This document shows, piece after piece, positions 9,188-18,097 of a DNA stretch of 64,000 bases (its first letter is position 1; each line of letters starts with the position of its first letter). Origin of the DNA: Johnsonella ignava ATCC 51276 (GTDB taxonomy: Bacteria; Bacillota; Clostridia; Lachnospirales; Lachnospiraceae). A program made the translations under genes and the position numbers. The notes under the pieces were generated by a model. That model was not told where the DNA came from and made no database searches. It saw nothing but the letters and a program-made list of their open reading frames with translations. Location: contig NZ_JH378832.1 in NCBI RefSeq assembly GCF_000235445.1, positions 153,457-217,456 on the forward strand. The letters run 5' to 3'.

Positions 9188-10615
9188 TTATTTTATATTA
9201 AATCTTGTTTCAAGGTCCTGCATCTTGCCGTAAACCTCTTCCTTAAGTGCCGCACTGTCTGCATGTGCTGCCGTAATAGCACCTGATTCTATACCCTCGG
9301 TGGATTCCTTTAAAAAAAGTACCTTTGGTGTCATAATTATAAGCTTTAAATCAAGAAATATACTGTAATTTCTTATATAGGTTAAATCAAGTTTCAGTTT
9401 ATCATAGGGCGTGGTGTTATACTTACCGTATATCTGTGCATAACCTGTAAGCCCCGCTTTCATTTTAAGCCTGTAAGCAAATTCCGGCATTTCTTTTTCA
9501 TACTCTGCCGCAATCTCAGGTCTTTCAGGTCTGGGTCCCACAAGACTCATCTCTCCATGTAATATATTTATAAGCTGAGGAAGCTCATCAAGCCTTGTAG
9601 CCCTTAGTATTCTGCCGACTTTTGTAATTCTTTCATCACCCTTGTCTGAAAGCCTTGCAATCCCGTCTTTTTCCGCATCTTCACGCATGGTTCTGAATTT
9701 AAGTATGTCAAAAATCCTGCCGCCCTTTGTAAGCCTTTTCTGTCTGTAAAATATACTTCCGCCGTCTTCCAGTTTTATGCATGCCGAAATAAGTATAAAT
9801 AGCGGCAGTGTACATATACACATAATACTTCCTATTAAAATGTCAAGCGCTCTTTTTACAATCTCCTGATCTATCTGAGGTCCCAGATTTCTTGAAAGTA
9901 TAAGTGTGGTATCAAACAGATTAAGCTCCTCAGAGCTTCTTATAAGTATATCGCTTATCTTAGGTGCCATGTATGTTCTTACACCGTCCGCAAAGCAACG
10001 CTTAAGTATAAGATTTCTTTCATGAGAAGGAATATCACCTATTATAACTCCCTCATAATCAGGCACGATCTTCATAATCCTGTCTATTCCCTTGTCTATA
10101 TTTACCGCTCCGCCTATTACATATTTGTCATCTCTTGAATTGATCTTTTCAAGTATATGAAATACAGGTTTTTCACCATATATTACCAACAGACTCCTTG
10201 GAGGAAAAAGTATCGAATAGATCCACTGAAACACGAAAACCCAGATAATTATAGCAAGTATATCCGCTCCGGTAAGCATAAGAAACATTGAAGGATTATG
10301 AAATTTCTTATCAATAAGGGCAAGCTGAAAATAGGCTATAACATTTACAAAAACTATTGACAGTATATTTGAATAAATAAGGTTCCCTCTCTTTAAATAA
10401 CCGATCCTCAGACCTCCATAGGTTCTCAGAAAAAAAATAAGCCAAACCGCATACATAACTAATATAAGCCAGTTTCCACGCCGCCAGTACGGAAACCGTA
10501 TTATTTTGTTGAAATGCCTTGTCCATATTACCCCATACATAAATATCTCTATAAATAATATTACAGCGGCAGAGCTGAATTTTACAACTCTTTTATAGCG
10601 TTCTCGTTTATTCAT
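9188..10615 (-). CDS. polyprenyl-phosphate sugar-1-phosphate transferase (WbaP/EpsL-type)
   Basis: 475 residues. Four to five N-terminal membrane segments and a middle soluble region precede a C-terminal bacterial sugar transferase domain (about 255-450). The domain holds KFRTM, DELPQLINIL, GEMSLVGPRPE and KAGLTGYAQIYGK. It transfers the first sugar-1-phosphate to undecaprenyl phosphate, starting assembly of the glycan repeat unit at the inner membrane face. A start at 10615 is supported by GGAG six bases upstream; the ATG four codons earlier lacks a site of its own. The downstream glf gene lies 22 bases away. Confidence 0.9.
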   Translation of the reverse strand: MNKRERYKRVVKFSSAAVILFIEIFMYGVIWTRHFNKIIRFPYWRRGNWLILVMYAVWLIFFLRTYGGLRIGYLKRGNLIYSNILSIVFVNVIAYFQLALIDKKFHNPSMFLMLTGADILAIIIWVFVFQWIYSILFPPRSLLVIYGEKPVFHILEKINSRDDKYVIGGAVNIDKGIDRIMKIVPDYEGVIIGDIPSHERNLILKRCFADGVRTYMAPKISDILIRSSEELNLFDTTLILSRNLGPQIDQEIVKRALDILIGSIMCICTLPLFILISACIKLEDGGSIFYRQKRLTKGGRIFDILKFRTMREDAEKDGIARLSDKGDERITKVGRILRATRLDELPQLINILHGEMSLVGPRPERPEIAAEYEKEMPEFAYRLKMKAGLTGYAQIYGKYNTTPYDKLKLDLTYIRNYSIFLDLKLIIMTPKVLFLKESTEGIESGAITAAHADSAALKEEVYGKMQDLETRFNIK

Positions 10616-10670
10616 CTCTTTCTCCATATAAGATATCTTTTAAGCATGTCGGCAGTAAAATCCGATGTTT

Positions 10671-12656
10671 TCAGGCTTTCTTTCTGTGCCTTGCCTTTGT
10701 ATTTCCGGACTTTTTCCCGGGCTTTACCTTGCCGCTTTCAGAACCTTTTTCAGGATTGCCCTCGCCGCTTTCAGAGTTTTTATCAGACCCGGGTTCACTA
10801 CTCTCAGAACCTTTTTCAGACTTTATTTCACCGCTCTCAAACCCGGCAGTTTGGTCATCAGACTTTTTTCCATTGCCCTGACTTTGTGCTTTAACATCCT
10901 TATCAGACTTAGTCTCATATATTTGAGAACTTTTTACATCCTTAGTATCACTGCTTTGTGCAGTTTTAAATTTAACATCCTTAAGCATACCTGCCGACAT
11001 TGTCATAAACCCCCACACTATACATGAGGTTATAGGTACATATAAATTTACTGTCGCCTGTGCCGCATAGCATATTATAAGAAATGCCGCCGCTACAAGA
11101 TGTACGCCCTGTTCCTCCTTCACAAGACCTTTAGCCCAAGCCTTTATACATAAGTATGCAGTTCCTAAAGTCATGATTATATAAGATAAAACTCCAAACG
11201 GTCCTATTGTAAATAAAAACTGTATATACTCATTATGTGCATTATCAAAATACTGTCTTGTTCTAACTACCATATCTTCATATCTGAGTGCTTTCATATA
11301 AATACCGAAAGTTTCAGGTCCTGTGCCGAATATCTTCTGTACAGGCGGCAGCTTCAGATATTCTTCAATAGCCACTCTCCATATATATCCCCTGTTTGTA
11401 CCCCAGTTGTCATTAAATATAAGATAGTTTTTAACCGAACCGAATTTATTTACAGCATCAGGATCTGTATTTGCTTTATAAAAAAGGTATATCACGCAGC
11501 CTGTTACAATTACTAAAAATGCCAGCCAAATCTGTCTTAAAATAACAGGCAGCTTCTTATCATATGCTGAGGTTTTATAATCAATCACACATATAACTAA
11601 AGCGGCTGCACATAAAAACAGCACGACAAAATTCATATATTTAAATTCCGCTATATATTGATAAATTCCGTCAATGCCTATAACAGTATCTGCATAACTT
11701 TTATTCAGAACCCCTATTATTTTTATAACCGAAAAATATGTTGCAAGAGTTATAATATAACGCCTGAACCCTCTTCTATTTCTCCATGCAACAAAAGGCA
11801 GAATACCGAAAAAGGCTGCAAGTGTGAGATAACCGTTATCCGATTTTCCCATAGCAAGCGCCATAAATCCTACCGCCATACATATATAGTAAAACAGCAG
11901 TCTGCCTATACTCACTTTCCCTTCAGTCCTGTCAAAATCTGCCGGGCTTAGCATAAACAAAGTTCCTGAAACCGCTATAAACTGACCTACATATGTGGTA
12001 TAGGTATTTATATTACCTATGGTTGATGTAAAGTTATTTCTGTCTATAGGTTCTATATCAACTTTAAACCTTAGTATATCCATATTAAAATAATCGGTTA
12101 TGCCGAAAATGCATATAAAAAGCCCTGCACTTAAAAATGCCGTTATTATATGTCTGCTGAATTTTATATGCTTTTTAAGCATAAAATACATTATCACATA
12201 CATACTCATCAAAAGCAGTCCGTTATATCTGCCTTCATTGCCCATAAATGACTGGAGTACATATCTATCTGAAGTCAGTGTTGATATAGTATACACAGCT
12301 ATAAAGACAAGCATCGCTTTTTCAGCAAAATTTGCAGACTTAACAAAATTGACAACATTGGTAAAATTCAGATTCTTAATACTTTTTATTATATAACTTA
12401 CAAGGCTCGGCAAGTCGTCAAATTCATGTTTTTTATTATTATCACTTAAAAAAGTATATGCCGTGAATAAAAAAAATGTAAGACAGTGTGCTCCAATTAA
12501 AAAATGATATTTAAAAGGCAGTATATCATAATAGTAATTATGGAATACAAGAGGCACAAAAACTATAACTGCAATAAGCCACATGCCGGCCACCCATCTT
12601 TTAAATGATACAGCCGGTTTCTCATACATATTTTTTCTCTTTTTGTATCTTGACAT
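10671..12656 (-). CDS. O-antigen ligase/Wzy polymerase-like membrane protein with repetitive charged tail
   Basis: 661 residues with about a dozen hydrophobic helices and a large loop near residues 400-450 containing NDNWGTNRGYIWR and FGTGPETFG, the pattern of the Wzy_C/O-antigen ligase family. These proteins polymerise or transfer lipid-linked glycans outside the membrane. The last roughly 95 residues are unusual: low-complexity, rich in Lys, Ser, Glu and Gly, with repeated SEKGSES/EKGSESG-like units, ending in a basic cluster. The internal start at 12656 has GGGGG five bases upstream. A TATAAT at 12687-12682 may be the -10 of the whole minus-strand glycan operon. Confidence 0.82.
   Translation of the reverse strand: MSRYKKRKNMYEKPAVSFKRWVAGMWLIAVIVFVPLVFHNYYYDILPFKYHFLIGAHCLTFFLFTAYTFLSDNNKKHEFDDLPSLVSYIIKSIKNLNFTNVVNFVKSANFAEKAMLVFIAVYTISTLTSDRYVLQSFMGNEGRYNGLLLMSMYVIMYFMLKKHIKFSRHIITAFLSAGLFICIFGITDYFNMDILRFKVDIEPIDRNNFTSTIGNINTYTTYVGQFIAVSGTLFMLSPADFDRTEGKVSIGRLLFYYICMAVGFMALAMGKSDNGYLTLAAFFGILPFVAWRNRRGFRRYIITLATYFSVIKIIGVLNKSYADTVIGIDGIYQYIAEFKYMNFVVLFLCAAALVICVIDYKTSAYDKKLPVILRQIWLAFLVIVTGCVIYLFYKANTDPDAVNKFGSVKNYLIFNDNWGTNRGYIWRVAIEEYLKLPPVQKIFGTGPETFGIYMKALRYEDMVVRTRQYFDNAHNEYIQFLFTIGPFGVLSYIIMTLGTAYLCIKAWAKGLVKEEQGVHLVAAAFLIICYAAQATVNLYVPITSCIVWGFMTMSAGMLKDVKFKTAQSSDTKDVKSSQIYETKSDKDVKAQSQGNGKKSDDQTAGFESGEIKSEKGSESSEPGSDKNSESGEGNPEKGSESGKVKPGKKSGNTKARHRKKA
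10690..10850 (-). repeat. imperfect short repeats encoding the Wzy-like tail
   Basis: The 3' end of the Wzy-like gene has several imperfect copies of a motif of about 30-36 bases encoding Ser-Glu-Lys-Gly-Ser-Glu-Ser-type units. Such tracts can change length by slippage or recombination. The tail's function is unknown. Confidence 0.5.
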
Positions 12657-12749
12657 AAAACCCCCGTCAATCTGATTTATTATTATACATTCTACCATAT
12701 TTTGCCTTTTAGAGGCATATATTCAACAAAATTTAATTTTCTCATAAGA

Positions 12750-12790
12750 AATCATGCTTATATATGCATAGATTTGCTATAAGCATGATT
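12750..12790 (-). terminator. hairpin downstream of rho
   Basis: A perfect 12-bp stem (12750-12761 with 12779-12790) and 17-base loop, 75-115 bases after the rho stop codon. The T-run on the minus strand is weak, so it may be a processing or stability element rather than a strong terminator. Confidence 0.45.
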
Positions 12791-12864
12791 CAAAAATTTT
12801 CACATTATTATGCTTTTTGATTTTTGTAATAATTTTTTATAATACTAATTATAATAGTTTTTTA

Positions 12865-14439
12865 TTATAATTTTTCCTTTATAACTTTTTCTACAAATTC
12901 CTCATTGCTTGCCGTTCTTGTAAAAAGGTCAAGTATCTTCTCAATCGCATCTTCAGGCCTGAGTGAACTGGTAGCCTTTCTTATTATATCTACAGCCTCC
13001 TGTTCCTGGGCTGTAAGAAGCAGATCATCCCTTCTGGTTCCGCTCTTTAATATATCTATGGCAGGAAAAAGTCTTTTTTCAGAAAGCTTTCGGTCAAGTA
13101 CAAGCTCCATGTTTCCGGTACCTTTAAATTCCTCATAAACAACATCATCCATACGGCTTCCCGTGTCTACAAGTGCAGTAGCGAGTATTGTAAGACTTCC
13201 TCCCTCACGCATATTTCGTGCTGCACCGAAAAATCTTTTAGGCATATGAAGTGCTGCAGGATCAAGTCCTCCTGAAAGTGTCCTGCCGCTTGGTGTAACA
13301 GTAAGATTATATGCTCTTGCAAGCCTTGTTATCGAATCAAGCAGTATAAGTACATCTCTGCCATGCTCAACAAGCCTTTTTGCCCGTTCAATTACCATCT
13401 CTGAAACTCTTTTATGCCTCTCCGGAAGCTCATCAAATGTTGAATGTATTACCTCAACCTGCGAACCTATTATGGCTTCTTTTATGTCCGTAACTTCCTC
13501 AGGTCTTTCATCTATAAGAAGGATTATTATATGCGTATCAGGCTCATTTTTAAGAACAGCCTTTGCAACCTCTTTAAGAAGTGTAGTTTTTCCTGCCTTT
13601 GGAGGTGATACAATCATACCTCTTTGTCCCTTTCCTATCGGTGAAAGCAGATCCATAACCCTCATAGCGGTATAGGATTTTTCTCTTGCAGCGGTTACGG
13701 ATTCAAGCCTTATCCTCTTATCCGGGAAAATCGGTGTAAGATCCTCAAAATTCGGTCTTTTTTCTACTTTATCAATAGCATAACCATTTACACTTGATAC
13801 ATATAAAAGTGCTGCAAATTTTTCAGTAGGTGATTTTACTCTCTGTGAGCCGCTTATTATATCGCCCGTTTTAAGTTTAAATCTTTTTATCTGAGACGGT
13901 GCAACATAAATGTCATTTTCTCCCGGAAGAAAATTTTCACATCTTATAAATCCGAAGCCGTCAGGCATTACCTCAAGTATTCCCTCCGATTTTATACCTG
14001 AATCAAGCTCCTTTATATTTACATGTGCCCTGTCTGCAGATGATGAAGTACCGGTTATGCCGCCATCCTGCGGCGAGATACGTCTTTCAAAATTTTTGTT
14101 AAATTTAATGGTTTTATCGCCCGTTCCTTCATAGGAAAATGCAGGTTTTTTTCTATAATTGGGATTATAGGACGTGTCATACCTTTCCTGTGCAGTTTCA
14201 ATTTTTTCTGCTTTTAACTGTTTTTCATTTTCTTCTCTTTGAAGCTGCTCAGACTGCTGTTCCTCCTTTTCCTTTTCAGCCTCCATACGCACTGCATGTT
14301 CACATAAAAGCTCTATAAGCTCAGCTTTTTTAAGGGTACTTGACCCCTTTATCTTTTCTTCCTTTGCTATCTCTTTTAACTGTATTAACGATAATGTGCT
14401 GAGTTTTTCTTTCATGATTTCAATAGATCGATTAAACAT
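12865..14439 (-). CDS. rho: transcription termination factor Rho
   Basis: 524 residues, about 100 longer than E. coli Rho because of an insertion rich in Glu, Lys and Gln (about 50-140) between the N-terminal helical domain (LIQLKEIAKEEKIKG) and the cold-shock-like RNA-binding domain (GILEVMPDGFGFIR, about 153-166). The RecA-like ATPase has a Walker A motif (SPPKAGKTTLL, Lys284), DSITRLARAYN and the PSGRTLSGGLDP loop. Rho is the hexameric helicase that releases RNA polymerase. The ribosome binding site (AGAGGGAT) lies in the end of rarA, one base separates the genes, and translation is probably coupled. Confidence 0.97.
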   Translation of the reverse strand: MFNRSIEIMKEKLSTLSLIQLKEIAKEEKIKGSSTLKKAELIELLCEHAVRMEAEKEKEEQQSEQLQREENEKQLKAEKIETAQERYDTSYNPNYRKKPAFSYEGTGDKTIKFNKNFERRISPQDGGITGTSSSADRAHVNIKELDSGIKSEGILEVMPDGFGFIRCENFLPGENDIYVAPSQIKRFKLKTGDIISGSQRVKSPTEKFAALLYVSSVNGYAIDKVEKRPNFEDLTPIFPDKRIRLESVTAAREKSYTAMRVMDLLSPIGKGQRGMIVSPPKAGKTTLLKEVAKAVLKNEPDTHIIILLIDERPEEVTDIKEAIIGSQVEVIHSTFDELPERHKRVSEMVIERAKRLVEHGRDVLILLDSITRLARAYNLTVTPSGRTLSGGLDPAALHMPKRFFGAARNMREGGSLTILATALVDTGSRMDDVVYEEFKGTGNMELVLDRKLSEKRLFPAIDILKSGTRRDDLLLTAQEQEAVDIIRKATSSLRPEDAIEKILDLFTRTASNEEFVEKVIKEKL

Positions 14440-14440
14440 T

Positions 14441-15763
14441 TTATCCCTCTTCTTTCATATTTTTCATAATTTCAATAATATTATTTTCATACCCGTTATT
14501 TGAAGGCTTATAGAATTTAGAATTTTTCATTCCTTCAGGTAAGTATTGCTGATTTACATAATTATTTTTATAATCATGCGGATATTTATATCCCTCACCT
14601 CTGCCAAGCTGCTTTGCACCTTGATAATGCCCGTCTCTTAGATGGGACGGAACCTCAAGACCTAAGGTGGAACCAAGTGCCGTGTGTGCATCTGAAATTG
14701 CTTTGACAATGGAATTACTTTTAGGAGCACATGCTGTATAGATTGCGGCATGTGCAAGTATTATAGCCGCTTCCGGCATACCTATCCTTTCAACTGCAAG
14801 TGCTGCACTGACTGCGGTCTGCAGTGCAACAGGATCTGCATTTCCCACATCCTCGCTTGCACATATCATAATTCTCCTTGCTATGAACTTTATATCCTCT
14901 CCTGCATATAACATTCTTGCCAGATAGTATACGGCTGCATCCGGATCCGAGCCACGCATGCTCTTTATAAATGCAGATATCGTATCGTAATGGTTATCAC
15001 CTGATTTGTCATAATTGATCTTTTTCTTTTGTATACATTCAGAAGCCGTATCCGCATCTATCCTGATCACACCGCTTTCATCCATATCGGTAGTCAATAT
15101 ACCTGTTTCAAGTGCGTTAAGTGCAGCTCTTGCATCTCCGGCTGCCGCTTCTGCCAAAAACTCAATAGCCTCATCATCTATCTTAACATTGTATTTTCCC
15201 ATACCTTTTTTATCGTCCGACACCGCCCTCTTAAGCAGTTTTACTATATCTTCTTTATTTAGGGGTTTAAGCTCAAAAACAACAGATCTTGAGATAAGGG
15301 CGGGATTAACTTCAAAATATGGATTTTCAGTAGTAGCCCCTATAAGTGTGATTGTGCCGTCCTCTACAAACGGCAGCAGATAATCTTGCTGTGATTTATT
15401 AAAACGGTGTATTTCATCAATAAATAATATGGTCTTTTTCTTGTACATACCGAGTGCCTCCCCGGCTTCCTTCACCACTTCTTCCATTTCCTTTTTACCG
15501 GCACCGGCTGCATTTATCTGTCTGAAAATAGAATTTGATGTATTTGCTATGACTTTAGCTATTGTTGTCTTTCCGGTACCCGGCGGTCCATAGAATATCA
15601 CCGAGCTTAATCTGTCTGATTTTATAGCCCTGTATAACAGTTTGTTTTTAGCAAGAATATGCTTCTGACCTGCCACTTCATCAAGTGTATCGGGTCTCAT
15701 CCTTACTGCTAGCGGAGCAGTATTGTTTTGATTTTTTTCTTTTAGGTAGTCAAATAGATCCAT
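14441..15763 (-). CDS. rarA: replication-associated recombination ATPase RarA/MgsA
   Basis: 440 residues, normal length. AAA+ motifs: Walker A GPPGTGKTT (59-67), Walker B LFIDEIHRF (Asp116, Glu117), sensor 1 IGATTENP, then the C-terminal MgsA tetramerisation region with ALGSTLGLEVPSHLRDGHY. RarA acts at stalled replication forks with SSB. It is the first gene of a rarA-rho pair. The upstream gap holds a candidate structured RNA; the B. subtilis relative (yrvN) also maps near a 6S RNA gene. Confidence 0.95.
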   Translation of the reverse strand: MDLFDYLKEKNQNNTAPLAVRMRPDTLDEVAGQKHILAKNKLLYRAIKSDRLSSVIFYGPPGTGKTTIAKVIANTSNSIFRQINAAGAGKKEMEEVVKEAGEALGMYKKKTILFIDEIHRFNKSQQDYLLPFVEDGTITLIGATTENPYFEVNPALISRSVVFELKPLNKEDIVKLLKRAVSDDKKGMGKYNVKIDDEAIEFLAEAAAGDARAALNALETGILTTDMDESGVIRIDADTASECIQKKKINYDKSGDNHYDTISAFIKSMRGSDPDAAVYYLARMLYAGEDIKFIARRIMICASEDVGNADPVALQTAVSAALAVERIGMPEAAIILAHAAIYTACAPKSNSIVKAISDAHTALGSTLGLEVPSHLRDGHYQGAKQLGRGEGYKYPHDYKNNYVNQQYLPEGMKNSKFYKPSNNGYENNIIEIMKNMKEEG

Positions 15764-15788
15764 TATGTTCCAAAATATCCTTTATTAT

Positions 15789-15950
15789 ATAAAAGAACAG
15801 CACTATAAGGGAGCCGGCTCCCACAAGATACGCAGCAGATTCTGCGATAAAGGATTCAGCAAACAGTTACGCAAAGGAATTCCTAGAAAAGGTCTCCTAC
15901 ATATATCCCTGACAGACAGAAGATTTTGCGAGAGGCTGTTTTTACTGTAT
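15789..15950. ncRNA. candidate structured RNA next to rarA (possibly 6S RNA; strand unclear)
   Basis: A locally GC-richer island in AT-rich DNA. AACAGC near 15795 can pair with GCTGTT near 15945 as a closing stem, with T-runs just outside on both strands. Inside are a perfect palindrome GGGAGCCGGCTCCC (about 15809-15822), a CGCAG/CTGCG hairpin (about 15831-15845) and the palindrome AGGAATTCCT. Size (about 160 bases), end-to-end pairing and position beside rarA recall Firmicute 6S RNA. I could not confirm a 6S consensus bubble, and both orientations remain open. Confidence 0.4.
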
Positions 15951-16331
15951 TTTTAACTTTTAATATATTGCTGTATTTTAAATATTAATATATTGCCGTA
16001 TATGCAATCCTACTATTTTCTATTTTTATATTCTATATTTCATATCTTTATTAATTATATCGATTATATGCTGTATATGCAATTGATTATATATCTGTGA
16101 ACACAGTATATACATATCAATGATCTATATTTTTAGCTGATTAGATACCGAATGTCATCATTAAATTATGACCGGTTTTTAAACAGAACTCTGATGAAGC
16201 CTGTTTTATCGAACTGACTCCGTACCTCATACGTTTTTTATTACAGTTAAGAAACTCCGATTAAATCTTTGCCGCCTTAACTTTAACTGATTATATTATA
16301 CATAATCTGACGAATATTCTAAGTTTTATTA

Positions 16332-16463
16332 TAAAATCTGCAAATGTCCCGGTGTATTTACTGTAAAATCTATAAATATTCCGGTTGTATTTATTATATA
16401 ATCCGTGAATATTTCAGGTTGTATTTATTGTAAAATTTATAACTGCCCGAGTTGTATTTATTG
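16332..16463. repeat. four degenerate tandem copies of a ~33-bp unit
   Basis: Units begin at 16332, 16364, 16397 and 16431 (32, 33, 34 and 33 bases). Each runs TAAAATCT-like, then a variable centre with CCGG or similar, then GTATTTATTG. The third base onward of each unit aligns without large gaps, so this is true tandem duplication followed by drift rather than chance AT-richness. Confidence 0.75.
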
Positions 16464-16464
16464 T

Positions 16465-16541
16465 AAATAAACCGACAGGCTAAAACCTAATCATATCAGA
16501 TATTTTAATGTGATATAGGCTTTAAATCAAGTCGGTTATTT
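16465..16541 (-). terminator. long hairpin downstream of the AIM24-like gene
   Basis: AAATAAACCGAC at the left pairs with GTCGGTTATTT at the right with one bulge, enclosing further AT-rich pairing. It lies 58-134 bases after the stop codon of the minus-strand gene ending at 16599 and may end or protect that transcript. Confidence 0.35.
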
Positions 16542-16598
16542 AATTTTTAATATACCGGATTTTATTTGATTATTTATTATTCCGCACTTTATTTTAAA

Positions 16599-17276
16599 TT
16601 ACTTTCTTCCCGCATAGAGCATAAGTGATGCCGCCATCTTGCTTAAAGGCATGGTCTGTACTATAACTCTTCCCGGTCCTGTTACATGTGTATTAAATAA
16701 TCCCTCGCCTCCGAGAAGTATATTCTTTACTCCCGGAACAGTCTTTACGTCCATTGAGCATGTTGCATCCATAAGAGCTACATAACCCGTATCGACTACA
16801 ATTGTCTGTCCTGCCGCAAGCTCATACTCAACTGCACTTCCGTCTATCTCTATAAATGCAATTCCCTGCCCTGACAGCTTCTGCATGATGAAACCTTCAC
16901 CGCCGAAAAATCCTGCACCTATCTTCTTCTGGAAAAATATTGACAGCTCAACTCCCGGTTCACATGCAAGAAATGCTCTTTTTTGTGCTACAACATCTCT
17001 TCCCGGCTCTATATTAATAGCTCTTATCTCACCCGGAAAACTTGAAGCAAAAGCAATCATACCCGGTCCGCCCTGTGCTTCATATGTATTCATAAACATA
17101 GACTCACCTGAGAACATCCTTCCAAATGCCTTGCCTAAACCTCCATTAGTTGTAGTGTTCATAACCATGTTTGGAGACATCCAGCTCATGGCACCGCCTT
17201 CACAGATCATCTTTTCTCCCGGTTCACATGAACATATTGCAACCGGAAAATTACCTCCCTGTATCTCGTACTTCAT
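16599..17276 (-). CDS. AIM24/TIGR00266 family protein
   Basis: 225 residues, the usual size. It has the double beta-barrel pattern with many Gly-rich turns, including CEGGAMSWMSPN, GGEGLFNTHVTGPG and GAGFFGGEGFIMQKLSG, all typical of TIGR00266. The biochemical role of bacterial members is not established; the yeast relative Aim24 is mitochondrial. No signal peptide or membrane segment is evident. GGAGG is placed correctly before the ATG. It is a single-gene transcript with its own promoter, divergent from a PH-domain gene. Confidence 0.88.
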   Translation of the reverse strand: MKYEIQGGNFPVAICSCEPGEKMICEGGAMSWMSPNMVMNTTTNGGLGKAFGRMFSGESMFMNTYEAQGGPGMIAFASSFPGEIRAINIEPGRDVVAQKRAFLACEPGVELSIFFQKKIGAGFFGGEGFIMQKLSGQGIAFIEIDGSAVEYELAAGQTIVVDTGYVALMDATCSMDVKTVPGVKNILLGGEGLFNTHVTGPGRVIVQTMPLSKMAASLMLYAGRK

Positions 17277-17340
17277 TTCGTTACCTCCTTATACGGAAAA
17301 TTTGTATTATCATATTTGTTTTATTATATATACGCTTTAT

Positions 17341-17369
17341 ATAATATACCAAATCCGTACTTTTGACAA
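17341..17369 (-). promoter_or_regulatory. sigma-A promoter of the AIM24-like gene
   Basis: On the minus strand, TTGTCA (17369-17364), a 17-base spacer and TATTAT (17346-17341) match the sigma-A consensus 5/6 at each box, with a leader of about 60 bases before the start codon. Confidence 0.55.
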
Positions 17370-17504
17370 TTATTTTCTGTAAATAAAACCGGGCTCAAAA
17401 ATATATATACTGCAGATGGAGTTTAGAAAAAATAATTTAAACAACGCTCCCTTATGGAACCCCTGATTAAGTGTTCCTGTACAAAAATCAACTTTTTTCT
17501 TATA

Positions 17505-17536
17505 TTGTGGCACAATTTATTTAAACGGTGTATAAT
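17505..17536 (+). promoter_or_regulatory. probable promoter of the PH-domain gene
   Basis: TATAAT at 17531-17536 is perfect. The -35 is unclear: TTGTGG at 17505-17510 would need a 20-base spacer. The transcript would start about 25 bases before the chosen ATG. Confidence 0.4.
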
Positions 17537-17568
17537 ATGGAAAGGAAATGCATTTTAAGGAGACAGCT

Positions 17569-17973
17569 ATGAAAGATGTTCAAATGGATATTATATGGAG
17601 AGAAAGGAAACGCAATATATTTGGTATGCCTTTAAGCTTTACCGTTTACTCACTTACTGAAGAAAGACTTTTTATTGAGACTGGTCTGTTTAATTCCGTT
17701 GAAAATGAAGTACGTCTTTACAGGATACTTGATGTACAGCTAAGACGCAGTTTTATGCAAAAAATATTTGGTATAGGTACTATAGCCATTAATTCCTCTG
17801 ATAAATCTCTAGGTGATTTCGTGCTTAAAAATGTTAAAAAGCCTAAAGTTGTAAAAGAACTTATATCAAAAAATGTCGAAATACAAAGAGAGCTTAAAAG
17901 AGTTGTCAACAGGGAGATTATAAGCGGCAATGACGTATCTGTAGATATTGACGGAGACGGTATACCTGATTAG
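17569..17973 (+). CDS. small PH-domain (YdbS/bPH_2-like) protein
   Basis: 134 residues with no membrane segment. The body (about 10-105) has the beta-strand pattern of bacterial PH domains: FTVYSLTEERLFIETGLFN, EVRLYRILDVQLRRSFMQKIFGIGTI. The second half includes a Lys-rich segment and a C-terminal acidic end (DIDGDGIPD) resembling a single calcium-binding or dockerin-like loop. Function unknown. The start at 17569 is chosen over 17548 because AAGGAG lies seven bases upstream; the earlier ATG has its AAAGGA too close. It is followed by a co-oriented SanA-like gene 124 bases away. Confidence 0.75.
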   Translation: MKDVQMDIIWRERKRNIFGMPLSFTVYSLTEERLFIETGLFNSVENEVRLYRILDVQLRRSFMQKIFGIGTIAINSSDKSLGDFVLKNVKKPKVVKELISKNVEIQRELKRVVNREIISGNDVSVDIDGDGIPD

Positions 17974-18097
17974 CCTTATTGATACCATTATATGAATTTA
18001 AAATATATAAAGTATATTCCGTTTTGAAAAATAAATAAAATTATAGTATTTATTTTTTATGGAGAAAATTTATTTTATATAATTATTGAGGTTATAT

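Larger units (their letters stand above)
15764..16598. other. 835-base intergenic region
   Basis: No convincing protein gene. From left to right: a relatively GC-rich structured block (about 15789-15950), about 380 bases of AT-rich sequence in which I see nothing definable, a four-copy 33-bp degenerate tandem repeat (16332-16463) and a long hairpin (16465-16541). A 63-codon plus-strand frame at 15765 lacks a ribosome binding site and family resemblance, and is not called. Confidence 0.6.

Noticed and set aside
10646..11027. Overlapping plus-strand frames opposite the Wzy-like tail
   Set aside because: They are antisense shadows of the repetitive 3' end; the regular pattern reflects repeats, and there are no start signals.
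12865..14439. Rho insertion as a prion-like domain
   Set aside because: The extra segment is rich in Glu/Lys with some Gln but is not Asn/Gln-dominated as in the Clostridium botulinum Rho case; only a charged linker is supported.
15765..15956. 63-codon plus-strand frame in the gap upstream of rarA
   Set aside because: No ribosome binding site, no family resemblance, and it lies inside the palindrome-rich structured block, which reads better as RNA.
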